A DNA stretch of 64,000 nucleotides, from the NCBI RefSeq assembly GCF_030412265.1, contig NZ_JAUHLN010000001.1, positions 62,001 through 126,000 on the forward strand. Direction: 5' to 3'. Shown one piece after another: positions 54,010 to 61,712 of this stretch. Position 1 is the stretch's first letter. The number at the start of each line of letters is the position of its first letter. The stretch comes from Fictibacillus terranigra (lineage in GTDB: Bacteria > Bacillota > Bacilli > Bacillales > Fictibacillaceae). Under the pieces are notes generated by a model, which worked only from the letters and a program-made list of their open reading frames with translations, was not told the DNA's origin and did not search any database. Position numbers and translations under genes: made by a program.

Positions 54010-55323
54010 CTAGTGCGGCAGGAAGGCGAGCTGATAGAAGAACAGTACAGAAAACAAATATACGAGAAATGGTACTTCACGCCATTTGCCGCGGGCGATT
54101 TTTAATAGCGGATACGAGATGAAACCGAAAGCAATTCCTGTTGCGATGCTGGACGTGAGCGGCATCGTCAAGATGATGATAAACGCGGGGAACGCTTCAT
54201 CAAGCTCATCCCATTTGATCTTTCCTAATGCACCAAGCATCAAGCTCCCAACAATGATCAGGGTTGGAGCAGTGATGGCTGACAGTCCGGATATCGCTCC
54301 GACTAGCGGAGAGAAAAACGCGGATATGATGAACAAGACGGCAACTGTAACAGAAGTAAGACCTGTTCTTCCTCCGGCTGCTACTCCAGAAGACGATTCA
54401 ATATACGCACTTGTCGGGCTCGTCCCAATGGCTGCCCCTACGGTAGTAGCTACAGAATCCGCCAGTAGGGCTTCACGGGCTTTTGGCATCTTGTTGTTTT
54501 TCATCAGCCCGGCTTGTTCTGCAACACCGACCATCGTTCCCGTCGTATCGAAAATCGTTACGAGGAGGAAGGAGAAAACAACGGCAAACAGTCCATAATG
54601 AAACACATCAGCAAAAATGGTCATCGGATCTCCGAAAATGAAGATCGATTTTGGCATCTCTGGAACAGACACGATACCTTTAAATTTTAATTGTCCGGTA
54701 AAATACGCGATAATTCCGGTGATGATCATGCCGAAGAATAACGCTCCGTTCACATTCAACGCCATTAGAATGAGCGTAATCGCCAAGCCCGCGAGAGCGA
54801 GCATAACAGAATGAGAATGAAGATTTCCTAAAGAAACCAAGTTTTCTTTATGGGCGGTAATGATTCCTGTCATGCGCATTCCGATAAAGGCGATGAAGAG
54901 ACCGATACCTGCAGTGATTCCGTATTTTAAGTTGGCGGGGATCGCCTCGATGAGTTTTTCACGAAAAGGTGTTAAAGATAGTATGACGAAAATAATACCT
55001 GCTACAAAAACAGCGCCAAAGGCTGTTTGATACGAGATATTGGTATGATTGCCTACCACTGAGAAGGCGAAATAGGCATTAAGCCCCATACCCGGCGCAA
55101 TGGCGATTGGGAGGTTGGCGAAAAGCGCCATCCATAGCGTTCCAACAACGGTAGCGATAATTGTCGCTATGAAAACAGTATTGAAAGGAACGCCGGCAGA
55201 GTGAAGAACAATCGGGTTAACGACAACGATATAGACCATTGTTAAAAAAGTTGTAATCCCTGAAATGACTTCGGTTCTTACGTTTGTCCCGCGTTCTTTT
55301 AGTTTAAAGAATGATGAAAACAT
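54010..55323 (-). CDS. AzgA/NCS2-family purine (hypoxanthine/guanine) permease
   Basis: 437 residues, about 12-14 membrane helices. GITTFLTMVYIVVVNP, PGMGLNAYF, FDTTGTMVGVAEQAG and TSPTSAYIESSSGVA are the AzgA-type signatures shared by PbuG and PbuO. Proton-linked uptake of hypoxanthine, guanine or adenine. Start ATG at 55323, 6-7 nt after GGAGGT. A pair of PurR boxes overlaps its promoter, supporting the purine role; no purine riboswitch is present. Confidence 0.93.
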   Translation of the reverse strand: MFSSFFKLKERGTNVRTEVISGITTFLTMVYIVVVNPIVLHSAGVPFNTVFIATIIATVVGTLWMALFANLPIAIAPGMGLNAYFAFSVVGNHTNISYQTAFGAVFVAGIIFVILSLTPFREKLIEAIPANLKYGITAGIGLFIAFIGMRMTGIITAHKENLVSLGNLHSHSVMLALAGLAITLILMALNVNGALFFGMIITGIIAYFTGQLKFKGIVSVPEMPKSIFIFGDPMTIFADVFHYGLFAVVFSFLLVTIFDTTGTMVGVAEQAGLMKNNKMPKAREALLADSVATTVGAAIGTSPTSAYIESSSGVAAGGRTGLTSVTVAVLFIISAFFSPLVGAISGLSAITAPTLIIVGSLMLGALGKIKWDELDEAFPAFIIILTMPLTSSIATGIAFGFISYPLLKIARGKWREVPFLVYLFSVLFFYQLAFLPH

Positions 55324-55340
55324 TGGTGTACCTCCAAAAA

Positions 55341-55381
55341 ATACGAACAATTTTTAAATGCTTACTTATAATATTCGTTTT
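55341..55381. promoter_or_regulatory. PurR operator (two inverted PurBoxes)
   Basis: ATACGAACAATT (55341-55352) and, inverted, AAAACGAATATT (55381-55370), separated by 17 bp, matching the Bacillus PurBox pair (ACGAACAWT core, 16-17 bp apart). It covers the -10 and transcription start of the permease promoter. Confidence 0.8.
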
Positions 55382-55396
55382 TAGTATGTATTGCAA
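55368..55396 (-). promoter_or_regulatory. SigA promoter of the purine permease
   Basis: Minus-strand TTGCAA (55396-55391), 17-bp spacer, TATTAT (55373-55368). Confidence 0.75.
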
Positions 55397-55529
55397 CCTA
55401 TTTTATCAAGTATTGTTACCTGTTTATCTTCATATGATACTAGCATAGAAGACATTGCAGTCTTAAATCGCTGAGAGTTGTGGTAAAATGAAGATAGAAT
55501 TGAAGCGATGTCGGGAGGTTTAACATAAC

Positions 55530-56057
55530 ATGAAGGATATTTTCGGATCAGATCAAAATAAGAATAAAAAAGGAATGGGATTCACGATTTTAAGCGGGGA
55601 TTCAACGGACGGGCATGGCGGATACGGGGTTGGAGCGATGAGCCTTGACCATATGACACCTGTTATCGTTGATCCTGTTGACGGTGATGCCTACGTTGAT
55701 ATGGGTGCGATGCATGCCCGCAGTGACATAGAAAAGCGCATTAAATTCACACCGGACCGCGCCAACACTCCAAATCCAAGATTGTACTGGCTCGTATGGG
55801 TCACCATTAACCGGAATGAAGAAGGCCCGTTCTATTACGGGGTAGCTGCATGTGAAATGCAGATCGATGCTGAAGCACGGCGCGGCTATAAAAGCCTGCC
55901 TGAGCACGTCAACCGAATGGATAAATCCTTAAAAGGCCAAGTGATCGTCGATGATATGGACGAAAAATCGAGGGTGCTTCTCGCCGAGTTTTTGAAAAGC
56001 CATGATGAAGGCATGTTCAGCCGTTCTTCAGAGGAAGTAAGGAAATTATTGCCATAA
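55530..56057 (+). CDS. ywhD: YwhD-family protein
   Basis: 175 residues. GFTILSGDSTDGHGGYGVGA, DMGAMHARSDIEKRIKF and YWLVWVTINRNEEGPFYYGV are typical of YwhD, a conserved Bacillaceae protein of unknown function. Its place before pbpG, speE and speB matches B. subtilis. No signal peptide or membrane segment. RBS GGGAGG about 10 nt before the ATG. Confidence 0.93.
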   Translation: MKDIFGSDQNKNKKGMGFTILSGDSTDGHGGYGVGAMSLDHMTPVIVDPVDGDAYVDMGAMHARSDIEKRIKFTPDRANTPNPRLYWLVWVTINRNEEGPFYYGVAACEMQIDAEARRGYKSLPEHVNRMDKSLKGQVIVDDMDEKSRVLLAEFLKSHDEGMFSRSSEEVRKLLP

Positions 56058-56101
56058 AATTGGAAGAGTTATGAACCTTTTTTGAACATTTTCTAAAAAA
56101 C

Positions 56102-56131
56102 TTGTGACAATTCCGTGGAATACCGTAAAAT
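56102..56131 (+). promoter_or_regulatory. Promoter with no gene downstream (candidate sRNA promoter)
   Basis: TTGTGA, 18-bp spacer, TAAAAT, reading toward the terminator at 56169, only ~40 nt away. Confidence 0.5.
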
Positions 56132-56137
56132 GAAGCT

Positions 56138-56209
56138 AGCATTGCACACACAATGTTGCTAGGACAATAAACAGCCCGGGAGCTTTTGAGCACCCGGGCT
56201 GTTTATTTT
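56138..56209 (+). ncRNA. Candidate ~70-nt small RNA
   Basis: It would start near 56138 and end at the strong terminator. The DNA around the start is an inverted repeat (CTAGCA...TTGCTAG, 56136-56162). There is no reading frame. The terminator may instead only serve ywhD, so this is inference from promoter plus terminator. Confidence 0.35.
56169..56209 (+). terminator. Terminator downstream of ywhD
   Basis: AAACAGCCCGGG-N11-CCCGGGCTGTTT followed by ATTTTG. Confidence 0.93.
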
Positions 56210-56237
56210 GTCGAGGTTTTTGTTCGAGCGCTTTTTT

Positions 56238-56469
56238 GAAAAGGCTGTTTTCGTAACCTTTGTTGGCTCTTGGGAGTGGTTGATTTCCGTTTCAGGCTGC
56301 TCGCTTTCCGCGGGGCGTGCGATGAGCCTCCTCGGCGCAGGCGCCTGCGGGTCTCACCTGTCCCGCTAGTCCCGCAGGAGTCTCGCACCTTGCACTCCAA
56401 TCAACTTGTCAATGAAGACTCTTTACAAAAATGTTCCAAAGCAACAATCTATTAGAAAAGAGCTTTTGA
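56238..56469. repeat. MITE-like dispersed element with ~28-bp imperfect terminal inverted repeats
   Basis: Left end GAAAAGGCTGTTTTCGTAAC (56239 on) and right end complement CAAAAGCTCTTTTCTAATAG both lead to TTGTTG. Inside lies a nested inverted pair (GAGTGGTTGATT at 56273 and CAATCAAC at 56397) around a GC-rich core (CTTTCCGCGGGGCG, CCCGCAGGAGTCTCGC). From memory, very similar GC-rich units recur between genes in many Bacillus genomes. No open frame of note. Confidence 0.7.
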
Positions 56470-56483
56470 AAATGATGCGTTTT

Positions 56484-56596
56484 GCAAGTAAAATGTGTCG
56501 AATCGCAAGTAATTCGGGCATTTTCGCAAGTAACGCACGGAAAGTCGCAAGTAATCTTTGTCGAACCGCAAGTAATAGCACCAATTCCGCAAGTAA
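56484..56596. repeat. Six-copy array, motif GCAAGTAA at exactly 21-bp period
   Basis: GCAAGTAA starts at 56484, 56505, 56526, 56547, 56568 and 56589, every step 21 bp. Five of the six copies read CGCAAGTAA; the 12 bp between copies are not conserved. The array lies between the MITE-like element and the pbpG terminator. All six frames show heptad peptide repeats only because 21 is a multiple of 3; no RBS or start supports coding. Confidence 0.85.
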
Positions 56597-56599
56597 ACC

Positions 56600-56638
56600 A
56601 AAAGATCCGCCTCAAAACACCTGAGAGCGGATCCTTTT
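56600..56638 (-). terminator. Terminator of pbpG
   Basis: GGATCCGC...GCGGATC stem followed by TTTTGG on the minus strand, just after the pbpG stop. Confidence 0.8.
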
Positions 56639-56650
56639 ATCCTCATTAAA

Positions 56651-58717
56651 TCAGTGCCACCACGGAAAGACTTTTTGAAACCATCCTTTTCTCTTATGAT
56701 CGAATCCGTTGTGATTGAATGGGCGGTCTCCCGCATGTTCGTGGCAGTATTCTGTTGGCTCTGTTCCCTCTATATAATATGTGCGCCGTTTCACCGGGCA
56801 ATTTTCCGTTGCGAGCTTTCCGTTTTTAGGATTCACCATTACACTGACGACGCCTTTTGGCTTCTTAAAGGCAGCTGCCGGCTCATTTTTCAGAGCGTTC
56901 TCCATGTAGTGGACCCAGATTTTTTTTGAGTAGCTTCCATCGTTGATCCGATTGATCTCTTTTCCTTGGTCATACCCGATCCAAACGCCTGTCGTCAGCT
57001 GAGGAGTAAAGCCGACCATCCAGCTGTCGGTCGGGGTCGAGCCGGATTTTCCTGCTGCCGGGCGGGTCAGGTACTGGTCGATGCTTGAACCGGTGACCTT
57101 CGTATAGTCGTTCAGCTTTTCGTCAAACATCCCTTTCATCAAGTCCGTCATCACAAAAGCCGCCCGTTTGTCAAGAACCTGTTTCTTCTTATACTGATGC
57201 TCGTAGATCACATTGCCCTTGCTGTCTGTAATTTTCTTAATGAAAACCGGTTCCACCCGTTTGCCGCCGTTCGCAAAAAGGTTGTAGGCGTTTGTCATCT
57301 CCATGACGCTTACTCCCTTTGTTCCCAGAGCGAGTGAGGGAACACTGGATAAGGGGCTCTTGATCCCGAACTGGCGCGCGGCTTTGACGAGTTTCTTCGG
57401 CCCAAGAAAAAGATTGGTCTTGACCGCATAAATATTATCAGAAAGTGCGAGAGCTTCAGAAAGAGTGATGAAATCATAGGCATATAGATCGTTGTAGTTC
57501 TTTGGTTCGTAATCTTTTTGCCCATCCCCCATCGCGAACGAAGTCGGCTCGCTCTTTATGGTGGTGGATGGTGTATAGCCGTTTTTTAGCGCTGTATAGT
57601 ACAAGAATGGCTTAAAGGATGAGCCTGGCGCACGTTTTGCCTGAACAGCCCTATCAAAAGGGCTTTCTGTAAAATTTCGGCCCCCGATGAGTGCCTTCAC
57701 GTCCCCATTTCTTGGATCCATCGAAACAAGAGCAGTCTGAATGGAGGAATCTTTATCGATTTGTTCCTCGACTTCCTTTTCTGCTGCTTTTTGCATGGAA
57801 ACATCCAGGGTTGTATAGATGTGCAGCCCGCCAAGCTCAACCAGCTTCGGATCGAGCTTCAGTTCGCTCTTCAGTGTCTTCATCACTTCCGCCTGAAAGT
57901 AAGGAGCGATTTTAGGCTTCTGTTCGTCTTTTTCACTCACAATCGTAAGTGGAGCAGCAGCAGCCTCCCGTGCTTCTTTTCTGGTGAGAAAGTGATTTTT
58001 CTCCATCGCCCTTAAGATAATAGACTGCCGCTGTTTAGCCCGTTCTTCATGATAGAGAGGAGAATAATATCCGGGCCCTTTTGGTATGCCTGCCAGCATG
58101 GAGGCCTCAGGTACGCTGAGGCTGCTTGAATCCTTGCCAAAATAAAATGCGGAAGCGGATTGAATGCCATAGGTGCCGTGGCCGTAATAGATTGTATTTA
58201 AATAACCTTCGAGTATATCATTTTTCGAATAATTCATTTCTAGTCTTATCGTATAAAAGGCTTCCATCGCTTTTCGAAACCACGTCTTATCATGCGTTAA
58301 AAAGAGGTTCCTCGCAAACTGCTGGGAGATCGTGCTCGCTCCCTGGACCTTTGCCCCGGCCCTGACGTCTGCCAGGAGAGCGGCTGCGATCCGCTTTAGG
58401 TCAAATCCATGATGGTCATAAAAGTTTTTATCCTCTATGGCGATGGTCGCCTGTATAAGTGCAGGACTCATTTTGTTCAATGGAACCCAGAAACGTTTTT
58501 CACCGGAGTTATTGATCTCGCCGATCTCTTCTCCATCCCTGGCATGAATGACAGTCGTCTGCGGAACAAGCAAAGGAGGAGGACCCAACAACTTGGCCAG
58601 CAGCAGCACGCCGAGAAGGCATGCAGCCATTCCTCCTGCCATAAAGGCGGCCAGTTTGCCGATCGCTTTTGCTTTTTGTAGTGAAGTATACTCCTTCCAG
58701 CGCGTGATCCAGGACAT
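56651..58717 (-). CDS. pbpG: Class A penicillin-binding protein PbpG (PBP2d type)
   Basis: 688 residues. One N-terminal membrane helix (about 20-45), a glycosyltransferase domain (about 65-240) with EDKNFYDHHGFD, GASTISQQFARN and KNDILEGYLN, and a transpeptidase domain (about 310-600) with SSFK (active Ser), SDN and KSGS (KTG-type box). It builds peptidoglycan; in Bacillus PbpG acts in spore wall (germ cell wall) synthesis. Start ATG at 58717 after AAGGAGGG; the frame extends to 58768 without an RBS. Gene order as in B. subtilis (ywhE). Confidence 0.95.
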   Translation of the reverse strand: MSWITRWKEYTSLQKAKAIGKLAAFMAGGMAACLLGVLLLAKLLGPPPLLVPQTTVIHARDGEEIGEINNSGEKRFWVPLNKMSPALIQATIAIEDKNFYDHHGFDLKRIAAALLADVRAGAKVQGASTISQQFARNLFLTHDKTWFRKAMEAFYTIRLEMNYSKNDILEGYLNTIYYGHGTYGIQSASAFYFGKDSSSLSVPEASMLAGIPKGPGYYSPLYHEERAKQRQSIILRAMEKNHFLTRKEAREAAAAPLTIVSEKDEQKPKIAPYFQAEVMKTLKSELKLDPKLVELGGLHIYTTLDVSMQKAAEKEVEEQIDKDSSIQTALVSMDPRNGDVKALIGGRNFTESPFDRAVQAKRAPGSSFKPFLYYTALKNGYTPSTTIKSEPTSFAMGDGQKDYEPKNYNDLYAYDFITLSEALALSDNIYAVKTNLFLGPKKLVKAARQFGIKSPLSSVPSLALGTKGVSVMEMTNAYNLFANGGKRVEPVFIKKITDSKGNVIYEHQYKKKQVLDKRAAFVMTDLMKGMFDEKLNDYTKVTGSSIDQYLTRPAAGKSGSTPTDSWMVGFTPQLTTGVWIGYDQGKEINRINDGSYSKKIWVHYMENALKNEPAAAFKKPKGVVSVMVNPKNGKLATENCPVKRRTYYIEGTEPTEYCHEHAGDRPFNHNGFDHKRKGWFQKVFPWWH

Positions 58718-58841
58718 GCCTATACCCTCCTTCATTTTTTCATTATCTAGTATGGGAGAGTTAAGCATCTTCTAAACGTAGATAGAGAGGGAAATGTTAT
58801 ACTTGTCCCATAAAGATGGACGAAACGGGAGGAGCATAACG

Positions 58842-60131
58842 TTGATATTAAAAAATGCACGGTATCTTAGTGAGGCGGACGGAATCTGGACGACGAAGCA
58901 GGATGATATTCTGATAGAGGGAAACAGAATCGAGGAGATCGGCAGCCTGGAGCTTCTGTACAGCGAACATGAAGTATGGGATGTAAAGGATTTTCTCATT
59001 ATGCCTGGACTCATCAATGGACACCAGCATACCCCAATGTCGTTGCTGCGCTGCTACAGTGACGATCTGCCTTTAATGGACTGGCTCAATAAGAAGATGC
59101 TGCCTGCAGAGATGAAGATGACGAGCGGCGACCGGTACTGGGGAGCGATGCTTTCCATTGCGGAAATGATCAAAAGCGGAACGACCGCTTACGCGGATAT
59201 GTACATCGACATGGATACGATAGCAAGAGCGGTGGAGGAGGCTGGAATACGCGCATCGCTTGCCAGAGGCATGATTGCGATGGACTCCAACTACAGTGAC
59301 CGGATCGAGGAATCAAGGGCTCTTGTAAACCGCTGGCATGGAAGCGCTGATGGACGGATAACGGCGATGGTCGCCCCGCATTCTCCCTACATGTGTCCGC
59401 CTGATTTCTTGAGTGACGCTGTAAAGCTGGCAAAAGAACTGGATGTGCCGCTGCATACCCACCTTGCCGAGACCGCTGATGAGCGCAGGATCATTCAGGA
59501 ACGGCACGGCATGAGCCCCGTCGAATACTTGGAGTCGGCAGGATTTTTTGAAGATACAAGGGTTGTTCTTGCGCACGGCGTACACTTTACGGAAGCAGAC
59601 CTTTCGATTCTCGAATCGGTTCATGGCGGAATCATTCACAATCCGGTGAGCAATGCCAAGCTCGGGTGCGGAACAAGCAATGTGGTTGAACTGGCTCAGA
59701 GGGGAATGAAGGTAGGACTCGGAACAGACGGTCCGGGAAGTGCGAGCACGCTGGATATGTTTATGGAAATGAAGGCAGCAGCCTGGATGCAAAAGCTCCT
59801 GCATGGCGATGCTTCTGCCCTCTCTGCTCATGAAGTGTTGACCATGGCAACAAAAAATGGGGCTGAAATACTGGGGATCGGCAAGGAAACCGGAAGTATT
59901 GAACCCGGGAAAAAAGCGGATATCCTGTTTCTGAAGATGAACCAGCCTCATCTCCTGCCGGCGCATCATGATGCCTCTCTGCTTGTGTATGCCGCAGCTG
60001 GACAGGATGTAGATTCTGTCATGATCGATGGAAAGCTTGTTATGAAAAATCGCGAACTGCTGACGATGGATGAAGAAAAGGTGATGTTTGAAGCGAAGCA
60101 AAGCGCGGAAAATCTTTTAAAGCGGCTCTAA
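58842..60131 (+). CDS. Amidohydrolase, MTA/SAH deaminase type
   Basis: 429 residues. Metal ligands: NGHQHTP (HxH), HTHLAET, and GTDGPGS (Asp); ILVLAHGVHFTE-like histidine region (VVLAHGVHF) and HNPVSNAKLGCG are typical of 5-methylthioadenosine/S-adenosylhomocysteine deaminases and close guanine/cytosine deaminases. It likely deaminates methylthioadenosine or SAH; nearby speE produces methylthioadenosine, which gives mild support. Start TTG at 58842 after GGGAGGAGC; upstream codons to 58794 precede the RBS. The promoter of the antitoxin RNA begins 9 nt after the stop. Confidence 0.88.
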   Translation: MILKNARYLSEADGIWTTKQDDILIEGNRIEEIGSLELLYSEHEVWDVKDFLIMPGLINGHQHTPMSLLRCYSDDLPLMDWLNKKMLPAEMKMTSGDRYWGAMLSIAEMIKSGTTAYADMYIDMDTIARAVEEAGIRASLARGMIAMDSNYSDRIEESRALVNRWHGSADGRITAMVAPHSPYMCPPDFLSDAVKLAKELDVPLHTHLAETADERRIIQERHGMSPVEYLESAGFFEDTRVVLAHGVHFTEADLSILESVHGGIIHNPVSNAKLGCGTSNVVELAQRGMKVGLGTDGPGSASTLDMFMEMKAAAWMQKLLHGDASALSAHEVLTMATKNGAEILGIGKETGSIEPGKKADILFLKMNQPHLLPAHHDASLLVYAAAGQDVDSVMIDGKLVMKNRELLTMDEEKVMFEAKQSAENLLKRL

Positions 60132-60140
60132 TGAGTAAGG

Positions 60141-60169
60141 CTGACAAATTTTGATAATGATGGTATGAT
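60141..60169 (+). promoter_or_regulatory. Promoter of the antitoxin RNA
   Basis: CTGACA, 17-bp spacer, TATGAT with an extended -10 (TGG before it). Confidence 0.72.
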
Positions 60170-60175
60170 GAAAGC

Positions 60176-60319
60176 AGAAACGTAATAAAATAAGACCGCT
60201 GGCATGGCGGCCAGCGGCTCAATAGTCGGTTCTCCCCAGGGGGATCGGCTAAGATTCAAAGCAAAGCGAGAAAAATAGACCGTTTCCTTGAGTTGGGGCT
60301 GAAGGGCGGTCTATTTTTT
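60176..60319 (+). ncRNA. Type I antitoxin RNA (RatA-like)
   Basis: Predicted ~144-nt RNA. It holds a strong hairpin CCGCTGGC-N6-GCCAGCGG (about 60196-60217), a second imperfect hairpin around TCTCCCCAGGGGGA (60230-60244) and ends at the shared terminator 60271-60319. It has no coding capacity and is convergent with the toxin gene, so the two 3' ends are complementary over at least 49 nt (60271-60319), including the last toxin codons. This is the TxpA/RatA and BsrG/SR4 arrangement. Confidence 0.72.
60271..60319. terminator. Shared bidirectional terminator of toxin and antitoxin
   Basis: AAAAATAGACCG (60271-60282) pairs perfectly with CGGTCTATTTTT (60307-60318); the inner loop is GC-rich. T runs on both strands. 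Confidence 0.88.
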
Positions 60320-60394
60320 ATGCGACAAAACAGAAACGATAAGGGACGCAAAAGCGACCGCGAACATAAGCGCTTCGAATATCGTCAGAGGCAT
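60311..60394 (-). CDS. Holin-like type I toxin peptide
   Basis: 27 residues: MPLTIFEALMFAVAFA, then SLIVSVLSHKK. One membrane helix with a short polar N-terminus and a Lys-Lys end, the pattern of putative holin-like toxins of the TxpA/BsrG type that damage the membrane or cell envelope. RBS AAAGGGGG directly upstream; the ATG at 60394 is close to it, and a CTG two codons further on is an alternative start. The mRNA would run from about 60485 to 60271, and its 3' end overlaps the antitoxin RNA. Confidence 0.8.
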   Translation of the reverse strand: MPLTIFEALMFAVAFASLIVSVLSHKK

Positions 60395-60491
60395 CACCCC
60401 CTTTCGCGTAAAGCCTGTACACGATTGGTTGCAGCTTCAGCTTATAGAGAGTGCGCCGACCACCCCAAGGAACCTATACTATTGTCTTCCC

Positions 60492-60522
60492 ATTATACCA
60501 TCCGCTGCGGGATTGCATTCAA
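60492..60522 (-). promoter_or_regulatory. Promoter of the toxin mRNA
   Basis: Extended -10 TGG-TATAAT (TATAAT at 60497-60492, minus strand) with TTGAAT 19 bp upstream (60522-60517). It gives a ~90-nt leader before the toxin. Confidence 0.65.
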
Positions 60523-60571
60523 TCTTAAAAAAGTTAGGAAAAAAGGCCGTGATCGAAAGCTGCTGATTTAT

Positions 60572-60600
60572 TTGGGTATCCAATTACTTTGCGGTACTAT
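60572..60600 (+). promoter_or_regulatory. Promoter of the ketopantoate reductase-like gene
   Basis: TTGGGT, 17-bp spacer, TACTAT, 45 nt before the start codon. Confidence 0.65.
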
Positions 60601-60644
60601 AAAAATGAGAAAGTTCTGAATTAAAAGAAGGCAGGGTGAGCGAA

Positions 60645-61583
60645 ATGAAGGTTGTTGTGTTTGGAGCAGGCGCGTTGGGAGTCTATTTTGGGGGAAGATG
60701 GCTTCAGGCTGGCCACCAGGTCTCCTTTTTAGTAAGGGAAAAGAGAAAGAAGGAGATTGAGGAGCATGGTCTGTATATCCATAGCGTGCAAGGAGATTAT
60801 AGGTTAAATGAACCTGATCTTATCCTTCGGCCGGAAGAAGTGGAGAGCTGTGATCTTGTATTGCTTTCCGTCAAAGGCTATCACTTGGAAGAGGCGCTTC
60901 CTATTTTAAAGCAGCTCGTAGAGAAAGGGGCGCGTATTCTCCCTCTTCTGAACGGGATCGAACATATTTATAAGCTGCAGGACGAGCTTGGAGAAGAGGC
61001 GGTGATCGGCGGCCTGGCTTTTATCATCGCAACCTTGGACGAAAAAGGACATGTGGTTCATACGAGCGTCCAGCATGACATTGTTTTCGGGCCGCTTGCT
61101 GCTTCCCAGCAGAAAATGTGTGATTCTCTGTCTCGGATGATGGATGCAAGCAACATGAACGCTTTACTGAGCTCTGATATGCTTAAAAGTCTCTGGCAAA
61201 AGTATATGTTCATTACAGCATTCTCTGGAGTTACAACAGCTGCCAATCTGCCCATTGGTAAAATACGGGAGCAGGGAGAAACAATCAAGCTGTTCCGTGC
61301 CGTGCTGACAGAGATGAAGAACCTTGCCAACGCGTTTCATGTGAGGCTGGAAGAACAAGACATTGAGGAGACGATGGCAAAAATGGAGGGCCTTGCTTAC
61401 GAATCTACTTCATCCATGCATCAAGACAGGCGGAAGGGCCTGCGGCTGGAGGTCGATCACTTACAGGGAGGTGCATTGAGGCTCGCTGCGCAATGCAAGC
61501 TGAAGCTGCCGTATATCGAGACTTTGCACGCGTTAATTAAGCCTTTTGAAGAAGGTGCTGTCTCAGTTGGAGCCAAACTGTAG
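60645..61583 (+). CDS. Ketopantoate reductase-family oxidoreductase (PanE/ApbA-like)
   Basis: 312 residues. NADP site FGAGALGVYFGGRWLQAG at the N-terminus, VLLSVKGYHLEEAL, and the catalytic-domain region KSLWQKYMFITAFSGVTTAA (conserved Lys) with SSMHQDRRKGLRLEVDHLQG. The family reduces 2-dehydropantoate for coenzyme A synthesis, but Bacillus genomes carry several paralogues, so the exact substrate is open. ATG at 60645 preferred over the GTG at 60636 on RBS spacing (AGGGTGA). Confidence 0.88.
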   Translation: MKVVVFGAGALGVYFGGRWLQAGHQVSFLVREKRKKEIEEHGLYIHSVQGDYRLNEPDLILRPEEVESCDLVLLSVKGYHLEEALPILKQLVEKGARILPLLNGIEHIYKLQDELGEEAVIGGLAFIIATLDEKGHVVHTSVQHDIVFGPLAASQQKMCDSLSRMMDASNMNALLSSDMLKSLWQKYMFITAFSGVTTAANLPIGKIREQGETIKLFRAVLTEMKNLANAFHVRLEEQDIEETMAKMEGLAYESTSSMHQDRRKGLRLEVDHLQGGALRLAAQCKLKLPYIETLHALIKPFEEGAVSVGAKL

Positions 61584-61648
61584 ATCGATGAGCTCTCAAG
61601 TGAGGGGTTTAACTGAAATTGCGTGTGGAATAACAAAAAAGTAAATGC

Positions 61649-61654
61649 TATAAT
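61649..61654 (+). promoter_or_regulatory. Extended -10 promoter of speE
   Basis: ATGC-TATAAT (extended -10, TGC before the hexamer) about 60 nt before speE; no good -35. Confidence 0.55.
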
Positions 61655-61712
61655 CGTTATGTTTGTTGAAAGAACAACGATGCCTGGCATCTCAAATAGA
61701 GGAGTGATGAAC

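Noticed and set aside
55324-55420. Purine riboswitch before the permease
   Set aside because: The conserved xpt-type core is absent; PurBoxes explain the control instead.
56484-56596. CRISPR array
   Set aside because: Repeats of 8-9 bp with 12-bp spacers are far too short, and there are no cas genes in the window.
56406-56736. Heptad-repeat proteins in several frames over the 21-bp array
   Set aside because: The heptads follow from the 21-bp DNA period in every frame; none has a convincing start or RBS, and one crosses the pbpG terminator.
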